Under the pieces are notes generated by a model. That model was given only the letters and a program-made list of their open reading frames with translations. It was not told where the DNA came from and did not search any database. From the NCBI RefSeq assembly GCF_041435115.1, contig NZ_CP108046.1:1550001-1614000 (forward strand): 64,000 bases of DNA, written 5' to 3'. Below are positions 9,348 through 18,900 of the stretch, piece by piece. Both the position numbers and the translations under genes were made by a program. Numbering within the stretch: the first letter of the stretch is position 1; the number at the start of each line of letters is the position of its first letter. This DNA is from Streptomyces sp. NBC_00289. Its GTDB lineage: Bacteria > Actinomycetota > Actinomycetes > Streptomycetales > Streptomycetaceae.

Positions 9348-10964
9348 TCATTCGACGGTCACCACCACGGAGTGACGTCCGGAGGCGCCGTCGGGGACGG
9401 TGCGGGCGCGCTTCTGCGTCTGCACCGTCCCCGTGCGGTCGGTGGCCCGCACGGTGAGCGTGTGGCCGCCCTTGGTGGCCTGCCACGCGTAGGACCACTG
9501 ACGCCAGGTGTCGCGGGAGTCCTCGGCCGCCAGGGTGGCCTCCCGCCAGGGGCCGTCGTCGACACGCACCTCGACCTTGTCGATACCCCGGTGCTGCGCC
9601 CAGGCGACTCCGGCGACCATGACCGCTCCGGCCTTCGGCCGGGCGAACGGCTTCGGGGTGTCGATCCGCGACTGGGTCTTCACGGGTGCCCGCCGAGCCC
9701 AGCCGCGCCGGATCCAGTAGGGGTCGTAGGTGTCGAACGTGGTCAGTTCGAGGTCCTCGACCCACTTGCAAGCGGAGACGTAGCCGTACAGGCCGGGCAC
9801 CACCATCCGCACCGGGAAGCCGTGTGCGAACGGCAGCGGCTCACCGTTCATGCCGAGCGCGAGCATGGCGTCCCGCCCGTCCATGACGTCCTCGACCGGG
9901 CTGCCGATCGTCATCCCGTCCACCGAGCGGGCCACCAGCTGATCCGCCGGCCCACCGTGCGACGGCAGCCGCACCCCACACTCGGCGAGCAGATCGGCGA
10001 GCCGTACGCCGGTCCAGCGCGCGGTGCCGACGTAGGCGCCTCCGACCTCGTTCGACACACAGGTGAGTGTGATGTCGCGTTCGATCAGCTCCCGCCGCAA
10101 CAGGTCGTCGAAGGACACCGTGAGCGGCCGGCGCACCCCCTTGCCGTGGATGCGCAGACGCCAGGTGGTGGCATCCACCTTCGGCACCACGAGCGCGGTG
10201 TCCACCCGGTAGAAGTCCTTGTTGGGCGTGACGAAAGGGCTGACGCCGTCGACCCTGACCTGGGCGCCCGCGGGCGTCGCGGCGGCGCGTGACCCGGGCG
10301 ACGGCAGAACGACGTCCTCGCGGGAGGCGACCGCGTCCCGGCTCCTCGTGCCGGCGAGGGTGCGGCCCAGCACGCCCGCCCCGGCCGAGGCGGCCGCGGC
10401 GGCGGTCGCCACGCGCACGAAACCGCGCCGGTCCCACCCCTCGGCGGCACCGGACCCGCCGGCCGACCGACCGGGCTCCTCGGATGCCTGACCCGCCCAT
10501 CGCAGGCGGCCCGCCAGGACATACAGCAGTACGGCACCGGCGACCGCTCCCACGACGGAGGGGAGGGCGTCGGTGAGGCCCGCGGAGTCGGGCCGACCGG
10601 TGGCCGCCACCGCTCCCACCACGCCGAAGACCAGGACACCGCAGGCACCGGTCCGCCGGTGACGCAGCGCGAGGAAGCCCAGAGTCGACGCGAACAACGC
10701 GAGGACCGCGAGAATGCCGGCCTGGAGGACCAGCTTGTCGTCGGTGCCGAAGTTCTGGATCGCCCAGTCCTTCACGCCGGCCGGCGTACGGTCGACGGCC
10801 GCCCCGCCCACGGCCACGACGGGCCCCGCCTGGGGACGCACTCGCGCCGCCACCGACTCGGCCGCACACAGCGCGGCGAACCCCGCCATGACCCCGCTCA
10901 GAACGCCCGCGACCAGCCTCGACCGGCAACCGGCCGTGCGTCGTTTCTCCTGCTTCTCCGTCAC
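9348..10964 (-). CDS. Membrane-anchored sulfite-oxidase-like molybdopterin oxidoreductase
   Basis: Predicted 538 residues. The N-terminal half has about four membrane segments (roughly residues 15-35, 70-92, 100-118 and 130-150). An RR-containing stretch, DRRGFVRVATAAAAASAG, follows and leads into the export-side catalytic domain. That domain is the oxidoreductase molybdopterin-binding domain of the sulfite oxidase family; the molybdenum-ligating Cys is in TCVSNEVGG at about residue 302. The C-terminus is the Mo-cofactor dimerisation domain. The GTG at 10964 is preferred because coding likeness is poor upstream, but its ribosome binding site is weak. No haem or cytochrome partner is adjacent. 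The physiological substrate is unknown. Confidence 0.88.
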   Translation of the reverse strand: MTEKQEKRRTAGCRSRLVAGVLSGVMAGFAALCAAESVAARVRPQAGPVVAVGGAAVDRTPAGVKDWAIQNFGTDDKLVLQAGILAVLALFASTLGFLALRHRRTGACGVLVFGVVGAVAATGRPDSAGLTDALPSVVGAVAGAVLLYVLAGRLRWAGQASEEPGRSAGGSGAAEGWDRRGFVRVATAAAAASAGAGVLGRTLAGTRSRDAVASREDVVLPSPGSRAAATPAGAQVRVDGVSPFVTPNKDFYRVDTALVVPKVDATTWRLRIHGKGVRRPLTVSFDDLLRRELIERDITLTCVSNEVGGAYVGTARWTGVRLADLLAECGVRLPSHGGPADQLVARSVDGMTIGSPVEDVMDGRDAMLALGMNGEPLPFAHGFPVRMVVPGLYGYVSACKWVEDLELTTFDTYDPYWIRRGWARRAPVKTQSRIDTPKPFARPKAGAVMVAGVAWAQHRGIDKVEVRVDDGPWREATLAAEDSRDTWRQWSYAWQATKGGHTLTVRATDRTGTVQTQKRARTVPDGASGRHSVVVTVE

Positions 10965-11165
10965 ACGGGGAATCCGGGCCCCAGAGGCGGCCGGATTGGT
11001 GCATCCCCGATCGAAATGAACCACGCCCGCCCGGCACGAGGTGCCCGGACACGGTCCTCCGCGCACGGGCCGACGTGTCAACCGCCCCTGCGCACCGGCA
11101 TGATGGGGGCTTCCCCCGCCGCCGGGCAGCACGTGCCCGCTGCGGCTGTGAGAGATGGAGAGCGC

Positions 11166-14100
11166 GTGTCACGCCAGCTACTGACGGTCTGTCCGGAGGG
11201 AACCGAGGGTTTCCGAACGATCGGCGAGGCCCTGGCGCGGGCGCGCAGCGGTGCCGTGATCAGTGTGCGGCCCGGGATCTACGAGGAGAGTCTCGTCATC
11301 GGCACCCGGGTGACGCTGGTGGCCGAGCAGGCCCGGGGCACGGTGGAGATACGGCCCCGGCACGGCAGCGTCCTGAGCCTGCGGGCGGACGCCGTGATGC
11401 TCACCGACCTGGTGCTGCGGGGACGGGACGAGGACATGCCCGCCGTGGACGCCGTCCGGGGGCAGGCCGCGATGGACGGTTGCGAGGTGACCGGCGCGGC
11501 GTGGACCGCCGTTCTCGCACGGGGCAACGGCTCGCTCGCCATGCGGGACTGCCGGGTCAGCAATCCGGGCGGCGCCGGCGTGGTCGTCACCTCGGCCGTC
11601 GAGAGTTCCCTGGACTCGTGCACCGTCGAGCACCTGGGTACCTCGGGTGTCGTCATCGGCGAACGCGGCCGGGTCACGGTGCGCGGCTGCACCGTCCGGG
11701 ACGCGCGGGGCCACGGAGTCCTCGCCAACGGTGAGGCCCAGGGCTCCGTCGAGGACTGTGACATCTCCTCCACCGACAAGCCGTCCATCACGCTGGAGGA
11801 GCACTGCACCACGCGCGTACTGCGCACGGTCGTGCACGACACGGCGGTCGGCGTCCACCTGACCAGCGCCTCCCGCACGGTCCTGGAGGACATCCGCGTC
11901 ACCGCGACGACGGGGCCGGCGTTCGTCGTCTCGCACGGCAGCGACCCGCTGCTGCGCCGCTGCCGTACCGCCCGCACCGAGGGCAACGGTCTGCTGGTCA
12001 CCGACCGGGCCCGGGGCACGTTCGAGGACTGCTGGCTGGACTCCTCCCAGGCGCCCGCGCTGCGGGTGGCGGGCTCCGCCTCGCCCACGCTCACCTCGCT
12101 GACCGTCCGGGACTGCGCGGCGGACAGCGCCGTGCTCCTGGAGGAGGAGTCCACCGCCGAGATCGACCGGCTGGAGGTGCTCGACACCACCGGCACCGCG
12201 GTCCGTATCCGCACGGGCGCCAACCCGATGCTCCGGCGGGTCCGGATCGGCGGAACGGGCGGCAACGGCGTCGAGGTCGTCAAGGACGGGCGGGGACGGC
12301 TGGAGGACAGCGAGATCGACCGCGCGGGCGGCGCGGGCATCCACGTCGAGGGCCTCGGCAACCTCTACGTCGGCGGCACCACCGTGCTCGCTCCCGCCGG
12401 CCCCGGCCTGTCGGTGGCCGCGGAGGGCAGCGCGACCGCCCGCGACTGCGAGATCCGCGAGCCCGGCGCCGACGGTGTGACGGTCGAGGCGGAGGGCGAA
12501 CTCACCGCCACCCGCGTCCAGGTCACCACCGCGGCCGGGAACGGAGCCGTGATCCACGAGGGCGGACGTGCCTCGCTCAACGGCTGCACGCTCGCCGGCA
12601 GCGCCAAGGACGGCCTCCGGGTGGAGACGACCACGCCGGTCTCCGTCGTCAACTGCACCGTGCGCGACAACACGGGCAGCGGCCTCGTCCAGTCCAAGGC
12701 CGGCGACCGACTGGCCGTCGAGGGACTCACCAGCACCGGCAACGGACGGCGCGACGCCTGGGGTTACGGCGACCGCGAGGGCACCGACCCCGCCGGCACC
12801 CTGCCGGGCGGGGGCGGCGCCGCCCCCGAGACGGGTCCGCTGGCCGAACTGGAGTCCCTGATCGGCCTGTCCAACGTCAAACAGCAGGTCCGTACCCTCG
12901 TCAACCTCACCCAGCTCGCCCAGCGCCGTGCCCAACTCGGCATGTCCGCGCCGCCGATGAGCCGCCACCTGGTGTTCGCCGGCCCTCCCGGCACCGGCAA
13001 GACCACCGTGGCCCGCCTCTACGGGACCGTTCTGGCGCAGCTCGGCGCGCTGCGCTCCGGGCACCTGGTCGAGGTGTCACGCGCCGACCTGGTGGCCCAG
13101 GTCATCGGCGGTACCGCCATCAAGACGACCGAGACCTTCAACCGGGCGCTGGGCGGTGTGCTGTTCATCGACGAGGCGTACACCCTGACCAGCGACAGCG
13201 GTCACTCCGGGGCCGACTTCGGGCGGGAGGCCGTGGACACGCTGCTGAAGCTGATGGAGGACCACCGCGAGGACGTGGTGGTCGTCGCCGCCGGCTACTC
13301 CGGTGAGATGCAGTCCTTTCTCGGCTCCAACCCGGGTCTCGCCTCGCGTTTCTCCCGGACCGTGGAGTTCGAGAACTACGCGGTGCACGAGCTGGTGGCG
13401 ATCATGGAGAGCATGTGTACCCGCCACCAGTACGAGCTCGGCGAGGGCACCGGTGCCGCGCTCGCCGCCCACTTCGAGCGCATGCCCAAGGACGCCACGT
13501 TCGGCAACGGCCGTGCCGCCCGGCAGGTGTTCGAGGAGATGGTCGACCGGCAGGCCGTACGGCTGGCCACGTTGACCGAGGTCGGTGAGCGCGACCTGTC
13601 GCTGCTGCTCCCCCAGGACGTCGGCGAGCAGACCGGGGCCGCCGAGGGCGCGGGCGGCCCCGCGCGGGGCGACGCGCTGTCACGCCTCGGCGACATGGTG
13701 GGCCTGGACGCGGTCAAGCGGGACGTCACGGACCTGGTCAACCTGCTCTCGACCGCGCGCCGCCGGGAGGCGGCCGGGCTGCCCGCCCCGCGTATCAGCC
13801 ATCACCTCGTCTTCACCGGCCCTCCCGGCACCGGCAAGACCACCGTCGCCCGCCTCTACGGCGAACTCCTGGTCTCGCTCGGCGTGCTGCCGCGCGGCCA
13901 GCTGGTCGAGGTGAGCCGCGCCGACCTCGTCGGCCGGTACGTCGGCCACACCGCGCAGCTCACCCGCGAGGTCTTCGAACGGGCCCGCGGCGGCGTGCTG
14001 TTCATCGACGAGGCGTACACGCTGACCCCGGCCGGCGGCTCCTCCGGCTCGGACTTCGGCCAGGAGGCGGTGGACACGCTGCTCAAGCTGATGGAGGACC

Positions 14101-14492
14101 ACCGGGACGAGGTGGTCGTGATCGCCGCCGGCTACACCCGGGAGATGGAGGGCTTCATGGCCTCCAACCCCGGTCTGTCCTCGCGGTTCTCGCGGCGCGT
14201 GGAGTTCGCCGACTACACGTCGGACGAGTTGGTCACGATCGTACGGATGCACGCGGACAGCTCGGGATACGAGTGCGGGCCGGGTGTCGGCACGCTGCTG
14301 CGCAAGCACTTCGACTCGCTCTCCAGGGACCGCTCGTTCGGCAACGCCCGGCTCGCCCGGCAGGTACTGGAGTCCATGATGACGCGCCAGGCCGGCCGGG
14401 TGAGCGCGATGGCCGCGCCGGGCCTGGACGACCTGCGGTTGCTGCTGCCGGACGACGTACCGGCGGTCCGGGTGACGCCCCAGGGCGCCTGA
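11166..14492 (+). CDS. Beta-helix / double AAA+ ATPase, EccA-like T7SS protein
   Basis: An 1,108-residue fusion. About residues 5-540 form a right-handed parallel beta-helix with many short repeats of the type xxGVxVxxxGxxxxxDCxI. A Gly-rich linker follows, then two CbxX/CfqX-type AAA+ domains. Walker A GPPGTGKTT is at about 606 and again at 885; Walker B VLFIDEAYTL follows each, near 663 and 942. Such AAA modules match EccA of mycobacterial ESX systems, a cytosolic ATPase thought to act on substrates. GTG 11166 has GGAGAG upstream. It lies just upstream of the mycosin and ecc genes, which supports a T7SS role. The beta-helix replaces the TPR-like N-terminus of classical EccA. Direct biochemical role is inferred. 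Confidence 0.9.
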   Translation: MSRQLLTVCPEGTEGFRTIGEALARARSGAVISVRPGIYEESLVIGTRVTLVAEQARGTVEIRPRHGSVLSLRADAVMLTDLVLRGRDEDMPAVDAVRGQAAMDGCEVTGAAWTAVLARGNGSLAMRDCRVSNPGGAGVVVTSAVESSLDSCTVEHLGTSGVVIGERGRVTVRGCTVRDARGHGVLANGEAQGSVEDCDISSTDKPSITLEEHCTTRVLRTVVHDTAVGVHLTSASRTVLEDIRVTATTGPAFVVSHGSDPLLRRCRTARTEGNGLLVTDRARGTFEDCWLDSSQAPALRVAGSASPTLTSLTVRDCAADSAVLLEEESTAEIDRLEVLDTTGTAVRIRTGANPMLRRVRIGGTGGNGVEVVKDGRGRLEDSEIDRAGGAGIHVEGLGNLYVGGTTVLAPAGPGLSVAAEGSATARDCEIREPGADGVTVEAEGELTATRVQVTTAAGNGAVIHEGGRASLNGCTLAGSAKDGLRVETTTPVSVVNCTVRDNTGSGLVQSKAGDRLAVEGLTSTGNGRRDAWGYGDREGTDPAGTLPGGGGAAPETGPLAELESLIGLSNVKQQVRTLVNLTQLAQRRAQLGMSAPPMSRHLVFAGPPGTGKTTVARLYGTVLAQLGALRSGHLVEVSRADLVAQVIGGTAIKTTETFNRALGGVLFIDEAYTLTSDSGHSGADFGREAVDTLLKLMEDHREDVVVVAAGYSGEMQSFLGSNPGLASRFSRTVEFENYAVHELVAIMESMCTRHQYELGEGTGAALAAHFERMPKDATFGNGRAARQVFEEMVDRQAVRLATLTEVGERDLSLLLPQDVGEQTGAAEGAGGPARGDALSRLGDMVGLDAVKRDVTDLVNLLSTARRREAAGLPAPRISHHLVFTGPPGTGKTTVARLYGELLVSLGVLPRGQLVEVSRADLVGRYVGHTAQLTREVFERARGGVLFIDEAYTLTPAGGSSGSDFGQEAVDTLLKLMEDHRDEVVVIAAGYTREMEGFMASNPGLSSRFSRRVEFADYTSDELVTIVRMHADSSGYECGPGVGTLLRKHFDSLSRDRSFGNARLARQVLESMMTRQAGRVSAMAAPGLDDLRLLLPDDVPAVRVTPQGA

Positions 14493-14605
14493 CCCGAGCC
14501 CGGAACGGACCGGCGCGGACCGTCGCCGCTCGTCCCGGAGACTGGGGGTGCGCGGCTTCCGTCCGGGGAGGGTGCGGCGGCGGGCGGCTCGGAGCGGACC
14601 GTAGG

Positions 14606-15868
14606 ATGCGTTTCATGCGTCGCCCCCCGCTCCGGCCTCATCTTCCGCCCCACGCACGGGCGTTGGCCCTCGGCCTCGGCCTCGGAGCACTCATGCCGTT
14701 CGTCGGCGCGCCCGCGGCCGTGGCGGCGGACCCGAAGCCGCTGCGGTTGCCGGTGATGCCCGCCCGGCTCGACGCCGACGCCGACTGCACCGGGAGTTCG
14801 GCCCAGCGTGCCACCACCGTGCCGTGGGAGCAGCAGAGGCTCCAGCTGACACGCGCCTGGGAGTTCTCCTCCGGTTCCTGGGTGACCGTGGCCGTGGTGG
14901 ACACCGGCGTGTCCACGGCGGCGCCCGCGCTGAAGGGCCGGGTGACGGCGGTGGGCCAGGCCGGTGAGGACTGCGTGGGCCACGGCAGTTTCGTCGCGGG
15001 GCTGGTCGCCGCGGCCGCCTCCGACGGCGTCCGGTTCGCCGGTGTCGCGCAGCGGGCCCGGATCGTGGCCGTACGGGGAACGGACGCCCGGGGAGCGGCG
15101 ACGGCCGCGAGTGTCGCGGCCGGCATCAGCGCCGCGGTGCAGGCCGAGGCCGAGGTGATCGTCGTGTCGCCCGCCCTGGAGACCGGGTCGGCGCAGCTCA
15201 CCGCGGCCGTCAGGAGCGCCGTCGCGCACGACGCGGTGATAGTGGCCGCGGCCGTGCCCGATCCGCCCGCCAAGAGCGGCGCGGACCAGGAGACGCCGGC
15301 GCCTCGTGACTACTGGCCCGCCGCCCAGTCCGGGGTCCTGTCGGTGCTGGACGTCGGCGCGGACGGCGGCCGCCCGGACGACGCGCTGCTGCCCCGCGGC
15401 GCGGACCTGACGGCTCCGGGCGACGGTGTGATCGGCATCGGCCCCCGGGGCTCGGGACACTTCATCGGCTCGGGCGCCTCCTTCGCGGCGGCGTTCGTGG
15501 CGGGTGCGGCCGCGCAAGTGCGCTCGGCGCACCCGGAGTTGACCGGGCAGCAGTCGGCCGAGCGGCTCGTCTCGACCGCCTACCCCGACACCGTTCCCCG
15601 CCTCGACCCGTACGCGGCCGTGACCGCCGTGAGCGCCCCACGGTCGGACCGGGCCGCACGGCCGGGGACCCCGGACCGGCAGGTGCCGGTCGCTCTGCCC
15701 GCCGACGCCGGGTCCCGGCCCACCCGGCGTGCCGTGCTGCTCGCGGCGGGCGGAGGTGCGGTGATGCTGCTGGTGGCCTGGGCCGCGGTGGTCGTCCCGC
15801 GCGGCCGGGCACGTCGCTGGCGGCCCGCGGGCTCCGACATCTCGCCGGAGCCGGGCGGCGAGGTCTGA
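14606..15868 (+). CDS. mycP: Type VII secretion mycosin-like serine protease
   Basis: A subtilisin-family (S8) protease of 420 residues with the architecture of mycosins: N-terminal signal peptide ending near residue 40 (APAAVAA), catalytic domain, then one C-terminal membrane anchor (about residues 378-400) with a short basic cytoplasmic tail. The triad is intact: Asp99 in VVDTGV, His126 in GHGSF and Ser292 in GSGASFA. ATG 14606 is taken as the start; ATG 14615 is possible. Mycosins sit at the outer face of the membrane and stabilise and process T7SS complexes. It is convergent with eccC. Confidence 0.92.
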   Translation: MRFMRRPPLRPHLPPHARALALGLGLGALMPFVGAPAAVAADPKPLRLPVMPARLDADADCTGSSAQRATTVPWEQQRLQLTRAWEFSSGSWVTVAVVDTGVSTAAPALKGRVTAVGQAGEDCVGHGSFVAGLVAAAASDGVRFAGVAQRARIVAVRGTDARGAATAASVAAGISAAVQAEAEVIVVSPALETGSAQLTAAVRSAVAHDAVIVAAAVPDPPAKSGADQETPAPRDYWPAAQSGVLSVLDVGADGGRPDDALLPRGADLTAPGDGVIGIGPRGSGHFIGSGASFAAAFVAGAAAQVRSAHPELTGQQSAERLVSTAYPDTVPRLDPYAAVTAVSAPRSDRAARPGTPDRQVPVALPADAGSRPTRRAVLLAAGGGAVMLLVAWAAVVVPRGRARRWRPAGSDISPEPGGEV

Positions 15869-15892
15869 GACCCCGCCGCCACCGGACGGGTC

Positions 15893-15920
15893 GTGGTGGC
15901 AGACGAGGGACGGCCACCAC
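15893..15920. terminator. Hairpin between convergent mycP and eccC
   Basis: Inverted repeat GTGGTGGC (15893-15900) and GCCACCAC (15913-15920) with a 12-base loop, in the 58-bp gap between two convergent stops. Confidence 0.45.
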
Positions 15921-15926
15921 CGCCTC

Positions 15927-18900
15927 TCAGGTGGTCCCCCGGTCCTCCCCGCCCTCCTCGTCGAGCAGCGCCGTCTGGATCAGGGTCGCCTTGCGCCGCG
16001 CGATGTACTGGGCCCGCCCGGGCGGCAGGTTGCGCGGCTTGATGTTGCCGAAGACGTAGCCCTCCGACGGCGGGCAGGACAGCAGGACGCCGGGCGTGTT
16101 GGCCTCGTCGAGGCGGCGCAGGAGCTGGTCGTTCAGCCCGCGGCCGGCGCCCGTCGCGGAGCGCACCGCGACGATGTGCAGCCCGAGTTCGTGGCCGAGG
16201 GCGATGTGGTCGAAGAGCGGGGCGAAGGGATGGTCGAAGTTGTTGCTGCCCACGACCATGTCGTAGTCGTCGACCAGGATGAACAGTCGCGGCCCGTTCC
16301 ACCAGTCGGCCAGCCGCATCCGGGCCGGGGTGATGTCCTGGCCGGGCAGGCGGGTCTTGATGGCCCGGGCCGAGCCGCCCACCAGTTCCTTGAGGGCGTC
16401 CAGGGAGACCGCGTGGCCGAGCTGGTAGTCGGCCGGGACGGCGTCCACCAGCTCGCGCCGGTAGTCGACCACCAGGACCCGGGCCTCGGCCGGGCTGTAG
16501 CGGGCGGTGACGGCGTTCGCGACCAGCCGCAGCAGGTTGGTCTTGCCGCTCTCGGTGTCGCCGACCGCCACCAGGTGCGGGGTCCGGCCGAAGTCGTGCC
16601 ACAGGGTGGAGAGGGCCTCCTCGTCCTGGCCCAGCGGCAGCCGCAGTCCGTCGCCGAGTTCGGGCGCGGGCAGCGCCGAGGACGACAGGCGGTGCGGAAG
16701 CATCCGTACGGCGGGAGCGGGCGGGCCGGACCAGCCCGCGGCGATGCTCTCCGCGAGGGCGGCGACTCCGTCGGAGAGGTCCTCGGCAGCGTCGCTGCCG
16801 TCGGTGCGGGGCAGGGCGGTCAGGAAGTGCAGCTTCCCGTCGACGGTCAGGCCGCGTCCCGGCTGCCGGGGCACGGTGGCGGCCTTGCGGACGTCCACCA
16901 CGGAGTCCATGGGATCGCCGAGCCGCAGTTCCAGGCGGGTCGCGCTCTGGTCGCGGACCTGGGCGCTCAGCTCCACCCAGCGTGTCGTGCTGACGACGAG
17001 GTGGATGCCGTAGTTCAGGCCGCCGGTGGCGATCTGGTTGAGGGTCGGCAGCAGATGGTCGAAGTTCTGCTTGACCTGCGCCCAGCCGTCGACCACGAGG
17101 AACACGTCGCCGTGGGACTCGTCGGCGAACTCGCCGGCCGCCCGGCGCCGCCGGTAGCTGGCCATGGAGTCGATGCCGTGGTCGAGGAAGAACTGCTCGC
17201 GGTGGTTGAACACGGCGGTGACCTCGGCGACCGTACGGCTGATGCGCTCGCTGTCCAGTCGGGCCGCGACCCCTCCGACGTGCGGCAGCCCGGCCAGGGA
17301 GGAGAGCGTGCCGCCGCCGAAGTCCAGGCAGTAGAACTGCACCTCGGCCGGCGTGTGGGTGAGGGCCAGGGAGGCGATCAGGGTGCGCAGCACGGTCGAC
17401 TTGCCGCTCTGCGAACCGCCCGCGACGGCGACATGCCCGCCGCCGGCCGACAGGTCGAGGACGAGCGGGTCGCGGCGCTGGTCGAAGGGTTTGTCGACCA
17501 GTCCGACGGGTACCCGCAGGCGTCCGGTGCCGGGCCAGCGGGTGGCGCTCAGGCCGCGGTCGGCGGTGACCTCCAGGCCGGGCAGTACCGCGTCGAGGGT
17601 GGGGGGCGCGCCGAGCGGCGGCAGCCACACCTGGTGTGCGGCGGGACCGGAGTCGCGCAGCCGGTCCACGGCCACCGACAGCAGGCTCTCGGCGGACTCG
17701 GTCTCCTCCTCCGGCCGCGGCTCGGGTGCGGGGGCGGAGGTACGGGGCACCACCCAGCCCGCCGTCCAGGGCACGACCTGGCTGGCGACCCGGGCCTGGA
17801 CGGCGGCCCCGCGCCGGTGCCGGTAGGGGCCGGAGACGTAGGCGGCGCGGAAGCGGGTCAGCGCCTCCACGCCGCTCTTGAGGAAACCCGCGCCGGGCTG
17901 TGAGGGAAGCTGGTAGGCGTCGGGCACGCCGAGCACGCCGCGGCTCTCCATCGCGGAGAAGGTGCGCAGGCCCAGCCGGTAGGAGAGGTGGCTCTCCAGT
18001 TGGTGCATGCGGCCCTCGTCCAGGCGCTGCGAGGCGAGCAGCAGGTGCACGCCCAGGGACCGGCCGAGGCGGCCGATCATCACGAACAGGTCCATGAACT
18101 CCCGGTGCGCGGCGAGCAGTTCGCTGAACTCGTCGACGACGACGAAGAGGCTGGGCAGCGGGGCGAGCGGGGTGCCGGACGCGCGCGCCTTCTCGTACTC
18201 CAGGGCGGAGGTGTAGTTGCCGGCCGCGCGCAACAGCTCCTGACGTCGGATCAGTTCACCGTGCAGGGCGTCCTGCATCCGTTCCACCAGGGCGACCTCG
18301 TCGGCGAGGTTGGTGATGACGGCCGAGGTGTGCGGGAGTTCGTCCAGGCCGAGGAAGGTCGCACCGCCCTTGAAGTCGACGAGGATGAAGTTGAGGGTCT
18401 CGGAGGAGTTGGTGAGGGCCAGGCCCAGGACGAGTGTGCGCAGCAGTTCGCTCTTGCCGGAACCGGTGGCGCCGATCAGCATGCCGTGCGGGCCCATGCC
18501 GCCCTGCGCGGACTCCTTGATGTCGAGGTCCACGGGTGCGCCGTCGGCGCCGACCGCGATCGGCACCCGTAGCCGCGCGGCGCCGGTGTTGCGCCTCCAC
18601 AGCGTGGCCGGATCGTGTCGGTACAGGTCGGGGATGCCGAGCAGAGCGGTCAACTGCACGTCGCTGGTGAGTGGTTCGGCGGCATCGGCGGTCAGGCTCA
18701 TCCGGTACGGGGAGATGAGCCGGGCCAGTGCCTCCGCCGCGGCCGGACCCATCCGGTCGGGGCGGCCCAGCAGGGTGGCCTGTTCCTTGCGGGTGCGGTC
18801 GGTGCGCACCAGCCGTACCGCCGCCGGGGTGACGTCCAGGCGCAGGGTGCTGCGTCCCGGGCGCCAGGTGAGGGCGCCGGACAGGTCCAGCACGATGGTG

